Shown here: positions 8,075 through 17,013 of the stretch, in pieces
Layout of the letters: every line of letters starts with the position of its first letter
How positions within the stretch are numbered: the first letter of the stretch is position 1
Assembly (NCBI GenBank): GCA_963791545.1
Contig: CAWBSR010000017.1
Location: forward strand, 558,001-622,000
Source of the DNA: JALYXV01 sp963791545
Lineage (GTDB): Bacteria; Actinomycetota; Acidimicrobiia; Acidimicrobiales; Palsa-688
Length of the DNA stretch: 64,000 bases
Direction: 5' to 3'
Position numbers and translations under genes: made by a program
Notes under the pieces: model-generated
What the model was told of the DNA's origin: nothing
Databases searched by the model: none
What the model saw: only the letters and a program-made list of their open reading frames with translations

Positions 8075-9272
8075 CGTCGAGCAGCTCCTGTACCGGCCGC
8101 CGGGCGGCATCGGCCGGTACACGGCGAAGCTGGTGACACTACTGCCGCGATTGTTCCCCGACGATCAGGTGGCCTCGTTCACGGCCCGCCACTCGCAGGC
8201 CGAAGTCGACACGGCGTGGCGGAGCGCCACCGGCCCCCACCCCACCAGCCCCGACCCCACCGCCCCCAGACCCCCCGGACCCGCCCCGATCCGGCTCCCT
8301 CTACCCCGCGCCGCCCTGTACGAGGGCTGGAACACCTTCGGCTGGCCCCCCCTCGGCCTCCTCGATCGCCGGTTACGAGACGTCGATCTGATCCACGCCC
8401 CATCGGTCGCGGTCCCGCCCCGCAGCCGGGGGCCGCTGATCGTCACCGTCCACGACGTCGCTCCGGCCCTCTTCCCGGAGGCGTTCCCGTGGCACGGCCG
8501 TTGGTTCCACGCCCGCGGCATCGCAGCCGCCGCCCGCCGGGCCGACCTGGTCATCACCGTGAGCGAGTCGGCAGCCGCCGAGATCCAGGCCGGTACCGGC
8601 ATATCCCGGGACCGGATCCGGATCGTGGCCAATGGTGTCGACCATATCGTCGCCACTCCTGAGGACGTGGCGGCGGTCAAGGCAAAACACGGTCTCGGTG
8701 AATCGGAGCCCTACATCCTCTGGGTCGGCACCGTGGAACCTCGCAAGAACGTCGCCACCCTGCTGCGGGCCTTCGCCCAGCTGGACCACTCGGGCCACGC
8801 CGCCGACCACCGGCTGGTCCTGGCCGGCCCCTCCGGGTGGCTGTCGGATGGCCTCATCCCCGATGGGGTGTGGGCACAACTGGGCGGGGACGGTCCCGAC
8901 AGCCGGGTGCGGCTGCTGGGCCAGCTGCCCGAGGCCGAGCTGCGGGCCCTCTACGCCGGCGCCACCCTGTTCGCGCTCCCGAGCAAGCACGAAGGTTTCG
9001 GGTTGCCCGTTCTCGAGGCCATGGTCCAGGGCACCCCGGTGTTGTGTGCCCGCATCCCGGCCCTCCTCGAGGTCAGCGGCGGCGCCGCCCGGCTGGTATC
9101 CCCGACCGACGTCGATGCCTGGGCCGACGCCCTGGGCGACCTCCTCGGCCACGACGAGGAACGGCGACAACTGGCCGCCGCGGGACGGGCCTGGTCGGAG
9201 CGTTTCAGCTGGGAACAAACCGTCCGCCAGACCCGGACCGTCTACGCCGAGGCCCTGACCGACACCCGGTAG
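8058..9272 (+). CDS. GT4 family glycosyltransferase
   Basis: About 404 residues. RVAVNVEQLLYRPPGGIGRY is the glycine-rich N-terminal loop, LIVTVHDVAPALFPEAFPW the conserved acceptor-domain strand, YILWVGTVEPRKNVATLLRA the start of the donor domain, and EGFGLPVLEAMVQGTPVLC the E-x7-E motif. GTG 8058 fits best because GGAGAGG lies 9 bases upstream; in-frame ATG codons at 8040 and 8049 are alternatives. A proline-rich stretch near residues 60-80 (HPTSPDPTAPRPPGPAP) is unusual for the family. With its neighbours it probably assembles a mannose- or deoxyhexose-containing glycan. Confidence 0.83.
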   Translation: MRVAVNVEQLLYRPPGGIGRYTAKLVTLLPRLFPDDQVASFTARHSQAEVDTAWRSATGPHPTSPDPTAPRPPGPAPIRLPLPRAALYEGWNTFGWPPLGLLDRRLRDVDLIHAPSVAVPPRSRGPLIVTVHDVAPALFPEAFPWHGRWFHARGIAAAARRADLVITVSESAAAEIQAGTGISRDRIRIVANGVDHIVATPEDVAAVKAKHGLGESEPYILWVGTVEPRKNVATLLRAFAQLDHSGHAADHRLVLAGPSGWLSDGLIPDGVWAQLGGDGPDSRVRLLGQLPEAELRALYAGATLFALPSKHEGFGLPVLEAMVQGTPVLCARIPALLEVSGGAARLVSPTDVDAWADALGDLLGHDEERRQLAAAGRAWSERFSWEQTVRQTRTVYAEALTDTR

Positions 9273-9282
9273 GGTCCGAGAG

Positions 9283-10206
9283 GTGAGAGCGTTCGTCACG
9301 GGTGGTCACGGTTTCGTCGGGCCGTGGCTGGCCCGGCACCTGGCCGAATCCGGTGACGACGTCACGCTCGCTGACCCCGCCGTCGACGTGACCGACGGGC
9401 CCGCGGTGCGCAAGGCCATTGAGGAGGTCGACCCCGAGGTCGTGTACCACCTGGCGGCCCAATCGAGCGTCCAGGACTCCTGGGAGTCCCCGGTCGCCAC
9501 CTTCAACGTCAACGCCCTGGGCACGGTCAACGTGCTCAGTGCCGTCAGAGCGGCGGCGCCAACTGCCCGGGTGCTCCTCGTTAGTTCGGTCGAGGTCTAC
9601 GGCGTCGTCAAGGAGAGCGAGCTACCGCTGGCCGAGTCGGCCCCGTTGCGTCCCGCCACGCCCTACGCGGCCAGCAAGGCGGCCGCCGAGATGGCAGGGC
9701 TGCAGGCCCACTTCGGCTGGGGCCTCGATGTCATGCGGGTCCGGCCGTTCACCCACACCGGGCCCGGCCAGACCGACCGCTTCTTCGTGCCCAACATGGC
9801 CCGCCAGATCATCGAGGCGGCCACGAGCGGCGCCACCGAGCTGCGGACCGGCAACCTGACGGTCCGCCGGGACCTCCTCGACGTGCGCGACGTGGTCCGG
9901 GCCTACCGACTGGTGGCGGATCGGGGCACTTCGGGAGAGGTCTACAACGTCTGCTCGGGCCGGTCGGTCCCCCTGGACCAGGTGGTCCGCCGGCTGCTGG
10001 AGCTCGAGCGCCGCGGCGCCGCCCTCGCCGTCACCGCCGATCCGGCCCGGATGCGCCCCGTCGACCTCCCCGACCTCCGGGGCGATCCCCACCATCTCGA
10101 AGCCGACACCGGGTGGCAACCCGAGTACACCCTGGACCAGACTCTCGTCGACGTCCTCGGGTACTGGCGCTCGGCTAGGTCGCCTGGCTCACCGACGACA
10201 TGTTGA
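9283..10206 (+). CDS. NAD(P)-dependent sugar reductase/epimerase, GDP-6-deoxymannose reductase (RMD)-like
   Basis: A 307-residue extended SDR enzyme. RAFVTGGHGFVGPWLARHL has the GxxGxxG cofactor loop, VVYHLAAQSSVQDSW follows, and the catalytic SSVEVYG and TPYAASKAAAE (YxxxK) are intact. RPFTHTGPGQTDRFFVPNMA and LTVRRDLLDVRDVV match GDP-4-keto-6-deoxy-mannose reductases such as Rmd, which make GDP-rhamnose. GTG 9283 lies 10 bp after the preceding GT4, so they are likely cotranscribed. The 3' end overlaps tldE by 32 bp, tail to tail. The precise sugar is inferred. Confidence 0.8.
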   Translation: MRAFVTGGHGFVGPWLARHLAESGDDVTLADPAVDVTDGPAVRKAIEEVDPEVVYHLAAQSSVQDSWESPVATFNVNALGTVNVLSAVRAAAPTARVLLVSSVEVYGVVKESELPLAESAPLRPATPYAASKAAAEMAGLQAHFGWGLDVMRVRPFTHTGPGQTDRFFVPNMARQIIEAATSGATELRTGNLTVRRDLLDVRDVVRAYRLVADRGTSGEVYNVCSGRSVPLDQVVRRLLELERRGAALAVTADPARMRPVDLPDLRGDPHHLEADTGWQPEYTLDQTLVDVLGYWRSARSPGSPTTC

Positions 10207-11590
10207 AGTCGGGGATGCGCAGCGGCGGCATGGCGGTGCGCGAGAAATAGTCGGACCACTCACGCGACAGCGTGAGCTCGGTGGCGCCCACCTCGGTCGC
10301 CCGCCGGAGTAGGTCGACGGGGCTCTCGTTGAAGCGGAAGTTGTTGACCGCCCCCACGACCTCGCCGCCTTCCACCAGGTAGACGCCATCGCGGGTCAGG
10401 CCCGTCAACAGCAGGGTCTGGGGGTCGACCTCCCGGATGTACCACAGGCTGGTGAGCAGCAGGCCCCGGCCGGTGGCGGCCGCCATCTCGCTCAGCGAGG
10501 CGCCGGCAGAGCTACCCGAAGCCCCGTCCGGGCCCTCCATGATCAGGTTGTCGATCGGCGGCGTCACCGCCAGGCCGGTCAGCCGGGCCGAGTTCCGGGT
10601 CTGCAGCAGCGCCGCCAACCGACCCTCGGCGATCCACGACGTCGGCGCCAGCGCCAGCCCGTTGTCGAACACCGACGAGACGGAACTGGAGGCGTGGGCG
10701 ATGACGAACGGGGCGCACTCCAGCCCCTCGGCCCCGGGGTCACTGCGCAGCGTGAGCGGCAGCTCGCCCAGCGTCTCGCCGACCCGGGTCCCGCCGCCGG
10801 GCTTGCTGAACACGGTGCGGCCCTCGAAGGCGTCCCGGGCCCCCGCCGACCAGTAGAGGTCGATCATGAGGTCGGCAACTGCGGTGGGGGGGAGCAGCGT
10901 CTCGTAGCGCCCGGGGGGCAGTTCGACGCGGCGCCGGGCCCACTCCAGCCGCTGCGCCAAGTGGCCGTCGAGCGCCGCCAGATCCACCCCCGAGAAGGTG
11001 GCCGCGGGCCGCCCGACCCACGCCGAGCGGGTCAAGTCGGGCGACTTGGCGTTCAGCTCCAGCCGCCCGGAGGGCTGGTCGTGGCGCAACCGGAGGCCGG
11101 TGGAGGAACCCAGGTAGGTACTGCGGAGCTGGTGCTCGGCGAAGCCGAACAGCAGCCGGTCGCCGCCCCGGGCCTGATCGAAGGCGTGGCGCAACGAAGC
11201 AATGAGGTGGGAGAATTGGTCGAATGTTGTCTCGGCCGGCGGCTCATCCCAACCGCCCCCTACCCCGGCCTGGGAGCTGTCCGGTGCCACGAGAGGCTGG
11301 GCATCCTCGGCGGCCATGGATGAGCGAGCCGCCTCCTCGGCGGCGCGCACCAGATCCTCGAGCCGGTCGGGAGTGACCCCGCTGCGCGACACCGCCCCGG
11401 CCGCCATGCCGGTCGAGTTGCCGACGGTCGCGATCACCGTCAGCTGACGGCTCCTGGTGACGCCATTGGTGGTCACCGTGTTGTTGGCCCAACGCAGGTT
11501 GGCGTCGCTGGCCTCATCGGCGATCACGATGCAGCCATCCGCCTGGGACAGGGCCAGGGTGGCTTCCACAGTCTCCTGGGGGGTGGTCAC
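10175..11590 (-). CDS. tldE: TldE/PmbA-family metalloprotease subunit
   Basis: A 471-residue member of the TldD/TldE (PmbA) family, the non-catalytic partner in a heterodimeric protease. DGCIVIADEASDANLRWANN is the N-terminal strand, with AVSRSGVTPDRLEDLVR and the C-terminal GLLLTSLWYIREVDPQTLLL and LTRDGVYLVEGGEVVGAVNN regions typical of the family. It lacks the HExxxH motif of its partner. GTG 11590 overlaps the tldD stop by four bases, so the subunits are coupled. In known systems the pair trims peptide modifiers and degrades unfolded polypeptides. No peptide substrate gene is visible here. Confidence 0.9.
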   Translation of the reverse strand: MTTPQETVEATLALSQADGCIVIADEASDANLRWANNTVTTNGVTRSRQLTVIATVGNSTGMAAGAVSRSGVTPDRLEDLVRAAEEAARSSMAAEDAQPLVAPDSSQAGVGGGWDEPPAETTFDQFSHLIASLRHAFDQARGGDRLLFGFAEHQLRSTYLGSSTGLRLRHDQPSGRLELNAKSPDLTRSAWVGRPAATFSGVDLAALDGHLAQRLEWARRRVELPPGRYETLLPPTAVADLMIDLYWSAGARDAFEGRTVFSKPGGGTRVGETLGELPLTLRSDPGAEGLECAPFVIAHASSSVSSVFDNGLALAPTSWIAEGRLAALLQTRNSARLTGLAVTPPIDNLIMEGPDGASGSSAGASLSEMAAATGRGLLLTSLWYIREVDPQTLLLTGLTRDGVYLVEGGEVVGAVNNFRFNESPVDLLRRATEVGATELTLSREWSDYFSRTAMPPLRIPDFNMSSVSQAT

Positions 11591-13095
11591 CGTCGGCCCT
11601 CGGAGGTGGTGTTGAGGATGCGCACCTGCCGGAACAGGGCACTCGGACAGCCGTGGCTCACCGCCGCCACTTGACCGGGCTGACCCTTGCCGCAGTTGAA
11701 CGCTCCCCCCAGGACATAGGTGCCGGGGCCGCCCACCGCCTCCATGGATCCCCAGAAGTCGGTGGTGCTCGATTGGTAGGCGACGTCGCGCACCTGGCCC
11801 GCCAGTTTGCCCCCGCGGATGCGGTAAAAGCGCTGGCCGGTGAACTGGAAGTTGTAGCGCTGCATGTCGATCGACCAACTCTTGTCCCCGATGATGTAGA
11901 TCCCGTCGTCGACAGCCGCGATCAAGCCGTCCGTCGCCGGGCCCCCGGCCGCCGGTTGCAACGACACGTTGGCCATGCGTTGGATGGGCACGTGGTGCGG
12001 GGAATCGGCGAAGGCGCACCCGTTGGAGCGCCCGAGGCCCTTCATGTGGGCCATGTGCCGATCGATCTGGTAGCCGACCAGGATCCCGTCTCGCACCAGA
12101 TCCCAGGATTGGGATGCCACCCCCTCGTCGTCGTAGCCGACTGAGGCCAGCCCGTGCTCGGCGTTGCGGTCGGCCGTCACGTGCATGACCGGCGACCCGT
12201 AACGAAGGTGGCCCAACTTGTCGAAAGTGGCGAAGGACGTCCCTGCGTACGCCGCCTCGTAGCCGAGGGCCCGGTCGAGCTCGGTGGCGTGGCCGATCGA
12301 TTCATGGATGGTGAGCCACAGGTTGGACGGGTCGATCACCAGGTCGTAGGTCCCCGCCTCGACACTCGGAGCCACCATCTTCTCGGCCAGCAAGTGGGGG
12401 AGCGTGGCCAGTTCCGCGTCCCAGTCCCATCCCGCCCCGGTGAGGAACTCCCACCCGCGCCCGACCGGTGGCGCCACGGTGCGCATCGTCTCAAAGGCCC
12501 CCGAAGTGGCGTCCACCCCGACCACCGTCACCGCGGCGTGCGAGCGGATCCGCTGCTGGGTGGTGACCGTTCCCGCCAGGTCGGCGTAGAACTTGTTCTC
12601 CTGGACCGTGTGGTAGCTGGCGTCGGCGTGGTCGACCGGCGCCGCGGTGAGGAGCCGGGCCGTCCACCCGACCAGGAGGGCGACACGCTCGTTCTCGGGG
12701 ACCTCGAAAGGGTTTATCTCGTAGTCCGACTGCCAGACCACGTCGCTGTAGACCGGCTCGTCGGCCAGCGCCACCCGCTCGGCGGTGATGGGCTCGGAGG
12801 CCCGGGCCACCTCGACGGCCAGCTGCGCGAGCCGGGCCGCGGCCTCCGGGGTGAGGTCGACTCCCGCCGCGAAGCCCCAGGTCCCGTCGCGAACCACCCG
12901 CACCGCCATCCCCGTATCCTCGGCATCCAAGGCGCCGTCGACCTCGGCGTCGTGCACCCGCAGCGAGGCATCCCGGATCCGCTCGAGGCGGAAGTCGACG
13001 TGCTCGACGCCGAGTTCCCGGGCTCGGGACAAGGCGGCATCGGCCAACCGGGTGCGATCGAGGGCGAGAAAAGCGGGATCAATCGGATGGGTCAC
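11587..13095 (-). CDS. tldD: TldD-family zinc metalloprotease
   Basis: The 502-residue catalytic subunit. LTIHESIGHATELDRAL carries the HExxxH zinc motif, and the C-terminal region has SPHHVPIQRMANVSLQPA and QVRDVAYQSSTTDFWGSM, where TldD proteins have further conserved residues. GTG 13095 is chosen because the family N-terminus (FLALDRTRLADAALSRA) starts shortly after and the frame further upstream is non-homologous, Arg-rich sequence. TldD with TldE forms a cytoplasmic protease with a narrow active-site channel for unfolded peptides. It is the first gene of a two-gene operon; the 70-bp gap to the next gene upstream holds no obvious promoter. Confidence 0.92.
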   Translation of the reverse strand: MTHPIDPAFLALDRTRLADAALSRARELGVEHVDFRLERIRDASLRVHDAEVDGALDAEDTGMAVRVVRDGTWGFAAGVDLTPEAAARLAQLAVEVARASEPITAERVALADEPVYSDVVWQSDYEINPFEVPENERVALLVGWTARLLTAAPVDHADASYHTVQENKFYADLAGTVTTQQRIRSHAAVTVVGVDATSGAFETMRTVAPPVGRGWEFLTGAGWDWDAELATLPHLLAEKMVAPSVEAGTYDLVIDPSNLWLTIHESIGHATELDRALGYEAAYAGTSFATFDKLGHLRYGSPVMHVTADRNAEHGLASVGYDDEGVASQSWDLVRDGILVGYQIDRHMAHMKGLGRSNGCAFADSPHHVPIQRMANVSLQPAAGGPATDGLIAAVDDGIYIIGDKSWSIDMQRYNFQFTGQRFYRIRGGKLAGQVRDVAYQSSTTDFWGSMEAVGGPGTYVLGGAFNCGKGQPGQVAAVSHGCPSALFRQVRILNTTSEGRR

Positions 13096-13165
13096 CCGTT
13101 CATTCTGCCGGAGCCGAAAACGGAGCCCGGCCAGGTCACCAAGACGCCGGCCGGGCTGGGGCTGC

Positions 13166-13621
13166 CTACCGGGCGCCGACGGCCTGGCGGACCTGATGCT
13201 CGGTGTCCCGGGCGACCTTGCGGGCCGACGCCACGATGCTCTTGACCTGCTCGGGCAGCTTCTCGCTGACCTTGTCGAGCTGGACGTCGAGGTCATGGCG
13301 AACCGGCTCGATGCGGGCGTCGAGGTGGCGGATGGCGGTGGCCAATTGCTCCTTGGCCCCGTCCAGCTGGGTTTCGACGGCGTGACGCTGGATGTTCAGG
13401 TCCTTCATCAGTTCCCGGCGGCGCACCTGGGTCTTGTTCCAGCCCATGACACCGAAGCCGACGATGGCGTTGGCGGCGTCCTTCAAGGCCTTGGTCAGCT
13501 CGTGGCTGGCCGCCGTAGTGTCGGCGCCGGCGGCCTGGGCCCCGGCGGCTTGGGTGCTGGCGGTCCTGGGCGGAGTGGACTTGCTGGTGGACTTGCGGGG
13601 GCCGGTGTTGTCGGTGGTCAT
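13166..13621 (-). CDS. Hypothetical amphipathic coiled-coil protein
   Basis: 151 residues, no family recognised. The first 40 are Thr/Ala/Gln-rich and disordered. Then comes a short hydrophobic stretch (AANAIVGFGVMGWNK), and from residue 65 a long charged amphipathic helix (AKEQLATAIRHLDARIEPVR and on) likely to form a coiled coil. This is the composition of phasin-like or apolipoprotein-like proteins, an inference only. AAGGAG lies 8 bases before ATG 13621, and a near-consensus promoter sits upstream, so it is probably expressed on its own. Confidence 0.7.
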   Translation of the reverse strand: MTTDNTGPRKSTSKSTPPRTASTQAAGAQAAGADTTAASHELTKALKDAANAIVGFGVMGWNKTQVRRRELMKDLNIQRHAVETQLDGAKEQLATAIRHLDARIEPVRHDLDVQLDKVSEKLPEQVKSIVASARKVARDTEHQVRQAVGAR

Positions 13622-13663
13622 CTGTCGTGCTCCTTGCTGGCTGGTTTCCTGAATACGCTAACC

Positions 13664-13692
13664 ATAATAGCGCTTTTGTATAACAGTTGCAA
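13664..13692 (-). promoter_or_regulatory. Housekeeping-sigma promoter for the 13621 gene
   Basis: On the minus strand, TTGCAA (13687-13692) and TATTAT (13664-13669) are separated by exactly 17 bases. The start of transcription would fall about 36 nt before the ATG at 13621. The stretch is strikingly AT-rich for this genome and lies between divergent genes, so it may also drive the plus-strand GT2. Confidence 0.5.
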
Positions 13693-13764
13693 GCAGTTGA
13701 GGGAGCATTTCTCCAACCCCATGTCGTGCCTGGTCGCTGATCGTTGTCTACGTTGGTGCCCCTG

Positions 13765-16700
13765 ATGGACCCCCAACCCGCGGCACCGCCTGTAGTGGCG
13801 GTTGTCGTCACCTGTGACCCCGGCCCCTGGCTGGAGGAGGCGTTGGCGGCGTTGGCGGCCCAGGAGTATCCCAACCTCTCGGTACTGGTCATCGACGCCG
13901 GCAGTGTCACCGACCCGACCGGACGGGTGGCTTCAGTACTGCCCGGGGCCTACGTCCGGCGACTGCCCGACCAGGTGGGTTTCTCCCAGGCCGCCAACGA
14001 GGTCCTCGCCATCGTCGAGGGCGCCTCGCACTATCTCTTCTGTCACGACGACGTGGCGCCCGAACCCGACACCATCCGGGTGCTGGTCGAAGAGGCGTTC
14101 CGGTCCAATGCCGGAATCGTCTGCCCGAAGCTGGTCGAGTGGGAACACCCGGACCGGCTGCTGGCGGTGGGCCTCTCGGTCGACAAGACCGGCGTGGTCG
14201 CCGACCTCGTCGATGTCGGTGAGTTGGACCAGGAGCAACACGACTCGGTCCGTGACGTGTTCTGCGCCCCCGGGGGTTGCCTGCTGGTGCGCGCCGACCT
14301 CTTTGCCACCCTGCGAGGGTTCGACCCGGAGATCGACCTGATCGGAGAGACCCTCAACCTCTGCTGGCGGGCCCAGGTCGCCGGGGCCCGGGTGGTCGTG
14401 GCGCCCGGGGTCCGGGTGCGCCACGTGGAGGCCATCGGCCGCGGCATGCGCGACGGTTGGGACGACCCCGGCGCCGCCCCCCGGGTCTTCGCGCTCGAGG
14501 AGGAGCACCGGGTCCGCACCATCCTCGTCTGCTACGGCTGGTTCCACCTGGTCATCGTGCTTCCCCAGGCCCTGGTGCTCACCCTGGCCCAGTCGACGGT
14601 GCAGCTTGTGACCGGGCGGCCGGCCATGGCCAAGGCGTCGTTCCTGGCCTGGCCCCGGGCTCTGCGGCACACCGGCTCGCTGCTGTCGGCCCGCCGGTTG
14701 GTCCAGCGCCAGCGCACCGTCGGCGACGGCGAGGTGCGGCGACTGCAGACGCCCGGCAGCGCCAACCTGCGGGCGTTCATCAGGGCCACCCTCGGAGGTC
14801 AAAGCCCCCTCGATGCCCTGTCGTCGAGCCAGACCCTCGCCACCCGCTTGGCTTCGCGCCGTTGGCGGCTGCCGGCCGCCGCCTGGGCGCTGGCGGTGCT
14901 GGTCCTGCTGGTCGGCAGCCGCAATCTGCTGGGTCACGGCCTGCCCGGGATCGGCGCATTGCCGGTGATCCACGGAGGTCCCTCGGGGCTCTGGCACCAA
15001 TGGTGGTCGGGGTGGCGCACCGACGGGCTGGGCAGCGCCGCCCCCGCCCCGCCCGCCCTCGCCTTCCTCGCACTGTCCGCCACCGCGCTGCTGGGCGGCG
15101 TCGGCGTACTCGTGAAGCTGCTGGTGTTGGGGCCGTTGATCATCGGGCCCCTGGGCGCCTACCGGGCCGCGAAACCGCTGGGTTCGCCTTTCGCGCGCGC
15201 CGCCGTGCTGGTCGCCTATGCCGTCGCCCCGGTGCCCTTCAACGCGCTGGCGGGCGGTCACTGGCCCGGTCTGGTCTCCTATGCCGTCGCCCCGTGGATC
15301 CTGGCCGGGCTGTGCCGGCTGGGAGGCGACGCCCCCTTCGTCGCCCTTCCCCGCCGGCCTGCTCGGGTCATCGGCCTCGGGCTGCTGGTGGCCCTGGCGG
15401 CCGCCTTCGCCCCGGCCCTGCTGGTGGTGGTCCCGTTGATCGGAGCCGGCCTGGCCGCCGGTTCCGCGCTGGCCGGGCGACCGGTCGCCGGGTTGCGGGC
15501 GTTGGCGGCCTCGGTGGGCGCCACGATCGTGGCCGTCGTGCTCCTTTTTCCCTGGGCTTTCAACGTCCTGCGGTCCCGGACTTCGCTGTTCGGCGTACCC
15601 CTTTCGGCCGCCGGCGCCCCCCGGCTCGCCGACGTGATGCGTTTCCACACCGGTCCCGTCGGCGGCGGCGGGCTGGGCTGGGGCCTCTTGGTGGCGGCCG
15701 CCCTGCCCCTGCTGTTCGGCCGGTCGTGGCGGCTCGCCTGGGCCACCCGCATGTGGGGTGTGGCGCTGTGCTGCTGGCTCTTGGTGTGGGCGGCGGGACG
15801 TGGCTTCGTCCCGGTGCCCATGGCGGACCCGGAGGTGTTCCTCGCCCCGGCGGCGGCCGCCCTGGCCATGTCGGTGGGGCTGGGGGCGTTGGCCTTCCGA
15901 TTGGACCTGCCCGGCTATCGCCTCGGCTGGCGTCAGCTGGCGTCCATGGCGGCGGCGGCGGGTCTGGGGCTGGGCGCCCTGCCCATGCTGGGCGCCGCGG
16001 CGGGCGGCCGCTGGAACCTGCCTCGCCAGGATCTCGGTACCTCCCTTTCGGTCGCCGCCGGCTCCGCCTACCGGGTGCTGTGGATCGGCGATCCTCGGGC
16101 CCTACCGCTCGGTTCCTGGCAGTACGAGTCCGGGGTCGGCTACGCCACCTCGGACAATGGTCCGCCTGACGTCACCGAGCTGTGGCCGCCCACCAGTGCC
16201 GGTGCCAGCCCCCTGCTGGCCACCGACGTGCACCTGGCGGCCAGCCGCCTGACTACCCGGCTCGGTCATCTGCTGGCGCCGATGGCGGTGCGGTACATCG
16301 TCGTCCCGGCCCAGACGGCGGCCGTCGGGGCGGGGGGGGCGCCCGTTCCTGTTCCCGGGGATGTGGTGGCGGGACTCGACCAGCAGACCGATCTGAAGGC
16401 CCGCCCGGCCGACGAGGCGCTCCGGGTTTACGAGAACGCGGCCTGGGTTCCCCATCGGGCCCTGCTGTCGCCCGCCGCCGCCGACGCCGCGGTGGCTGCG
16501 AATTCTTCCGCCGCCAGCCAGTCGGTGGAGCTGGCCGGCAGTCCCCCGGTGCTGTCTGCCACGAGTGCTGACTCCTTCAGCGGCGCCCTCCCGGGTGTCG
16601 GTCCCGTCCTGGTCGGCAACACCTATCAGTCTGGATGGCACCTTTCGGTCGCCGGGCACCCAGCGTCGCGGCAGCGGGCCTTCGGCTGGGCCATGGTGTT

Positions 16701-17013
16701 CCCGGCGCCCCCTCAGGCGGTTTCGGGAGGAAAGGCCTCACTCCACTTCGTGACGCCGATCGCGGGCCGGGGCCTGTTGGTCCTCGAAGTGGCGTTGTGG
16801 TTGGTCGCGATCGGCGCACTCATCGGCGATCGGCGACGCCGCCGGGCGTCCCGGGCTTCGGGTGGCGTGGAGCCGTCGCGTGGGGATGCGGCGGGCTTGG
16901 CTCCGGACGAGGCGCCGTTGGCGCTCGATTTGAGTGGCGGAGTGGGCGGCCATCGCCGGCCTCGCCGGGTCACGGTTCCCGATACCGGTGACGGAGACGA
17001 GTTGTGGACGTGA
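13765..17013 (+). CDS. Giant membrane GT2 glycosyltransferase
   Basis: About 1082 residues. An N-terminal family 2 domain (VVAVVVTCDPGPWLEEALAA, YLFCHDDVAPEPD with the acidic metal site, VFCAPGGCLLVRADLFATLR) is followed from about residue 370 by many hydrophobic spans and then an extracytoplasmic C-terminal domain. The last span (GLLVLEVALWLVAIGALIGD) is followed by a charged cytoplasmic tail. The arrangement is known from an actinobacterial family usually adjacent to a DUF5719 gene, as here, and probably concerned with cell-envelope polysaccharide. ATG 13765 is used; TTG 13744 is an in-frame alternative. The stop overlaps the next gene. Confidence 0.8.
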   Translation: MDPQPAAPPVVAVVVTCDPGPWLEEALAALAAQEYPNLSVLVIDAGSVTDPTGRVASVLPGAYVRRLPDQVGFSQAANEVLAIVEGASHYLFCHDDVAPEPDTIRVLVEEAFRSNAGIVCPKLVEWEHPDRLLAVGLSVDKTGVVADLVDVGELDQEQHDSVRDVFCAPGGCLLVRADLFATLRGFDPEIDLIGETLNLCWRAQVAGARVVVAPGVRVRHVEAIGRGMRDGWDDPGAAPRVFALEEEHRVRTILVCYGWFHLVIVLPQALVLTLAQSTVQLVTGRPAMAKASFLAWPRALRHTGSLLSARRLVQRQRTVGDGEVRRLQTPGSANLRAFIRATLGGQSPLDALSSSQTLATRLASRRWRLPAAAWALAVLVLLVGSRNLLGHGLPGIGALPVIHGGPSGLWHQWWSGWRTDGLGSAAPAPPALAFLALSATALLGGVGVLVKLLVLGPLIIGPLGAYRAAKPLGSPFARAAVLVAYAVAPVPFNALAGGHWPGLVSYAVAPWILAGLCRLGGDAPFVALPRRPARVIGLGLLVALAAAFAPALLVVVPLIGAGLAAGSALAGRPVAGLRALAASVGATIVAVVLLFPWAFNVLRSRTSLFGVPLSAAGAPRLADVMRFHTGPVGGGGLGWGLLVAAALPLLFGRSWRLAWATRMWGVALCCWLLVWAAGRGFVPVPMADPEVFLAPAAAALAMSVGLGALAFRLDLPGYRLGWRQLASMAAAAGLGLGALPMLGAAAGGRWNLPRQDLGTSLSVAAGSAYRVLWIGDPRALPLGSWQYESGVGYATSDNGPPDVTELWPPTSAGASPLLATDVHLAASRLTTRLGHLLAPMAVRYIVVPAQTAAVGAGGAPVPVPGDVVAGLDQQTDLKARPADEALRVYENAAWVPHRALLSPAAADAAVAANSSAASQSVELAGSPPVLSATSADSFSGALPGVGPVLVGNTYQSGWHLSVAGHPASRQRAFGWAMVFPAPPQAVSGGKASLHFVTPIAGRGLLVLEVALWLVAIGALIGDRRRRRASRASGGVEPSRGDAAGLAPDEAPLALDLSGGVGGHRRPRRVTVPDTGDGDELWT

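Noticed and set aside
13933..15648. 571-codon open frame antisense to the giant GT2
   Set aside because: Composition is Gln/Gly/His/Arg-rich, typical of the complement of a high-GC gene.
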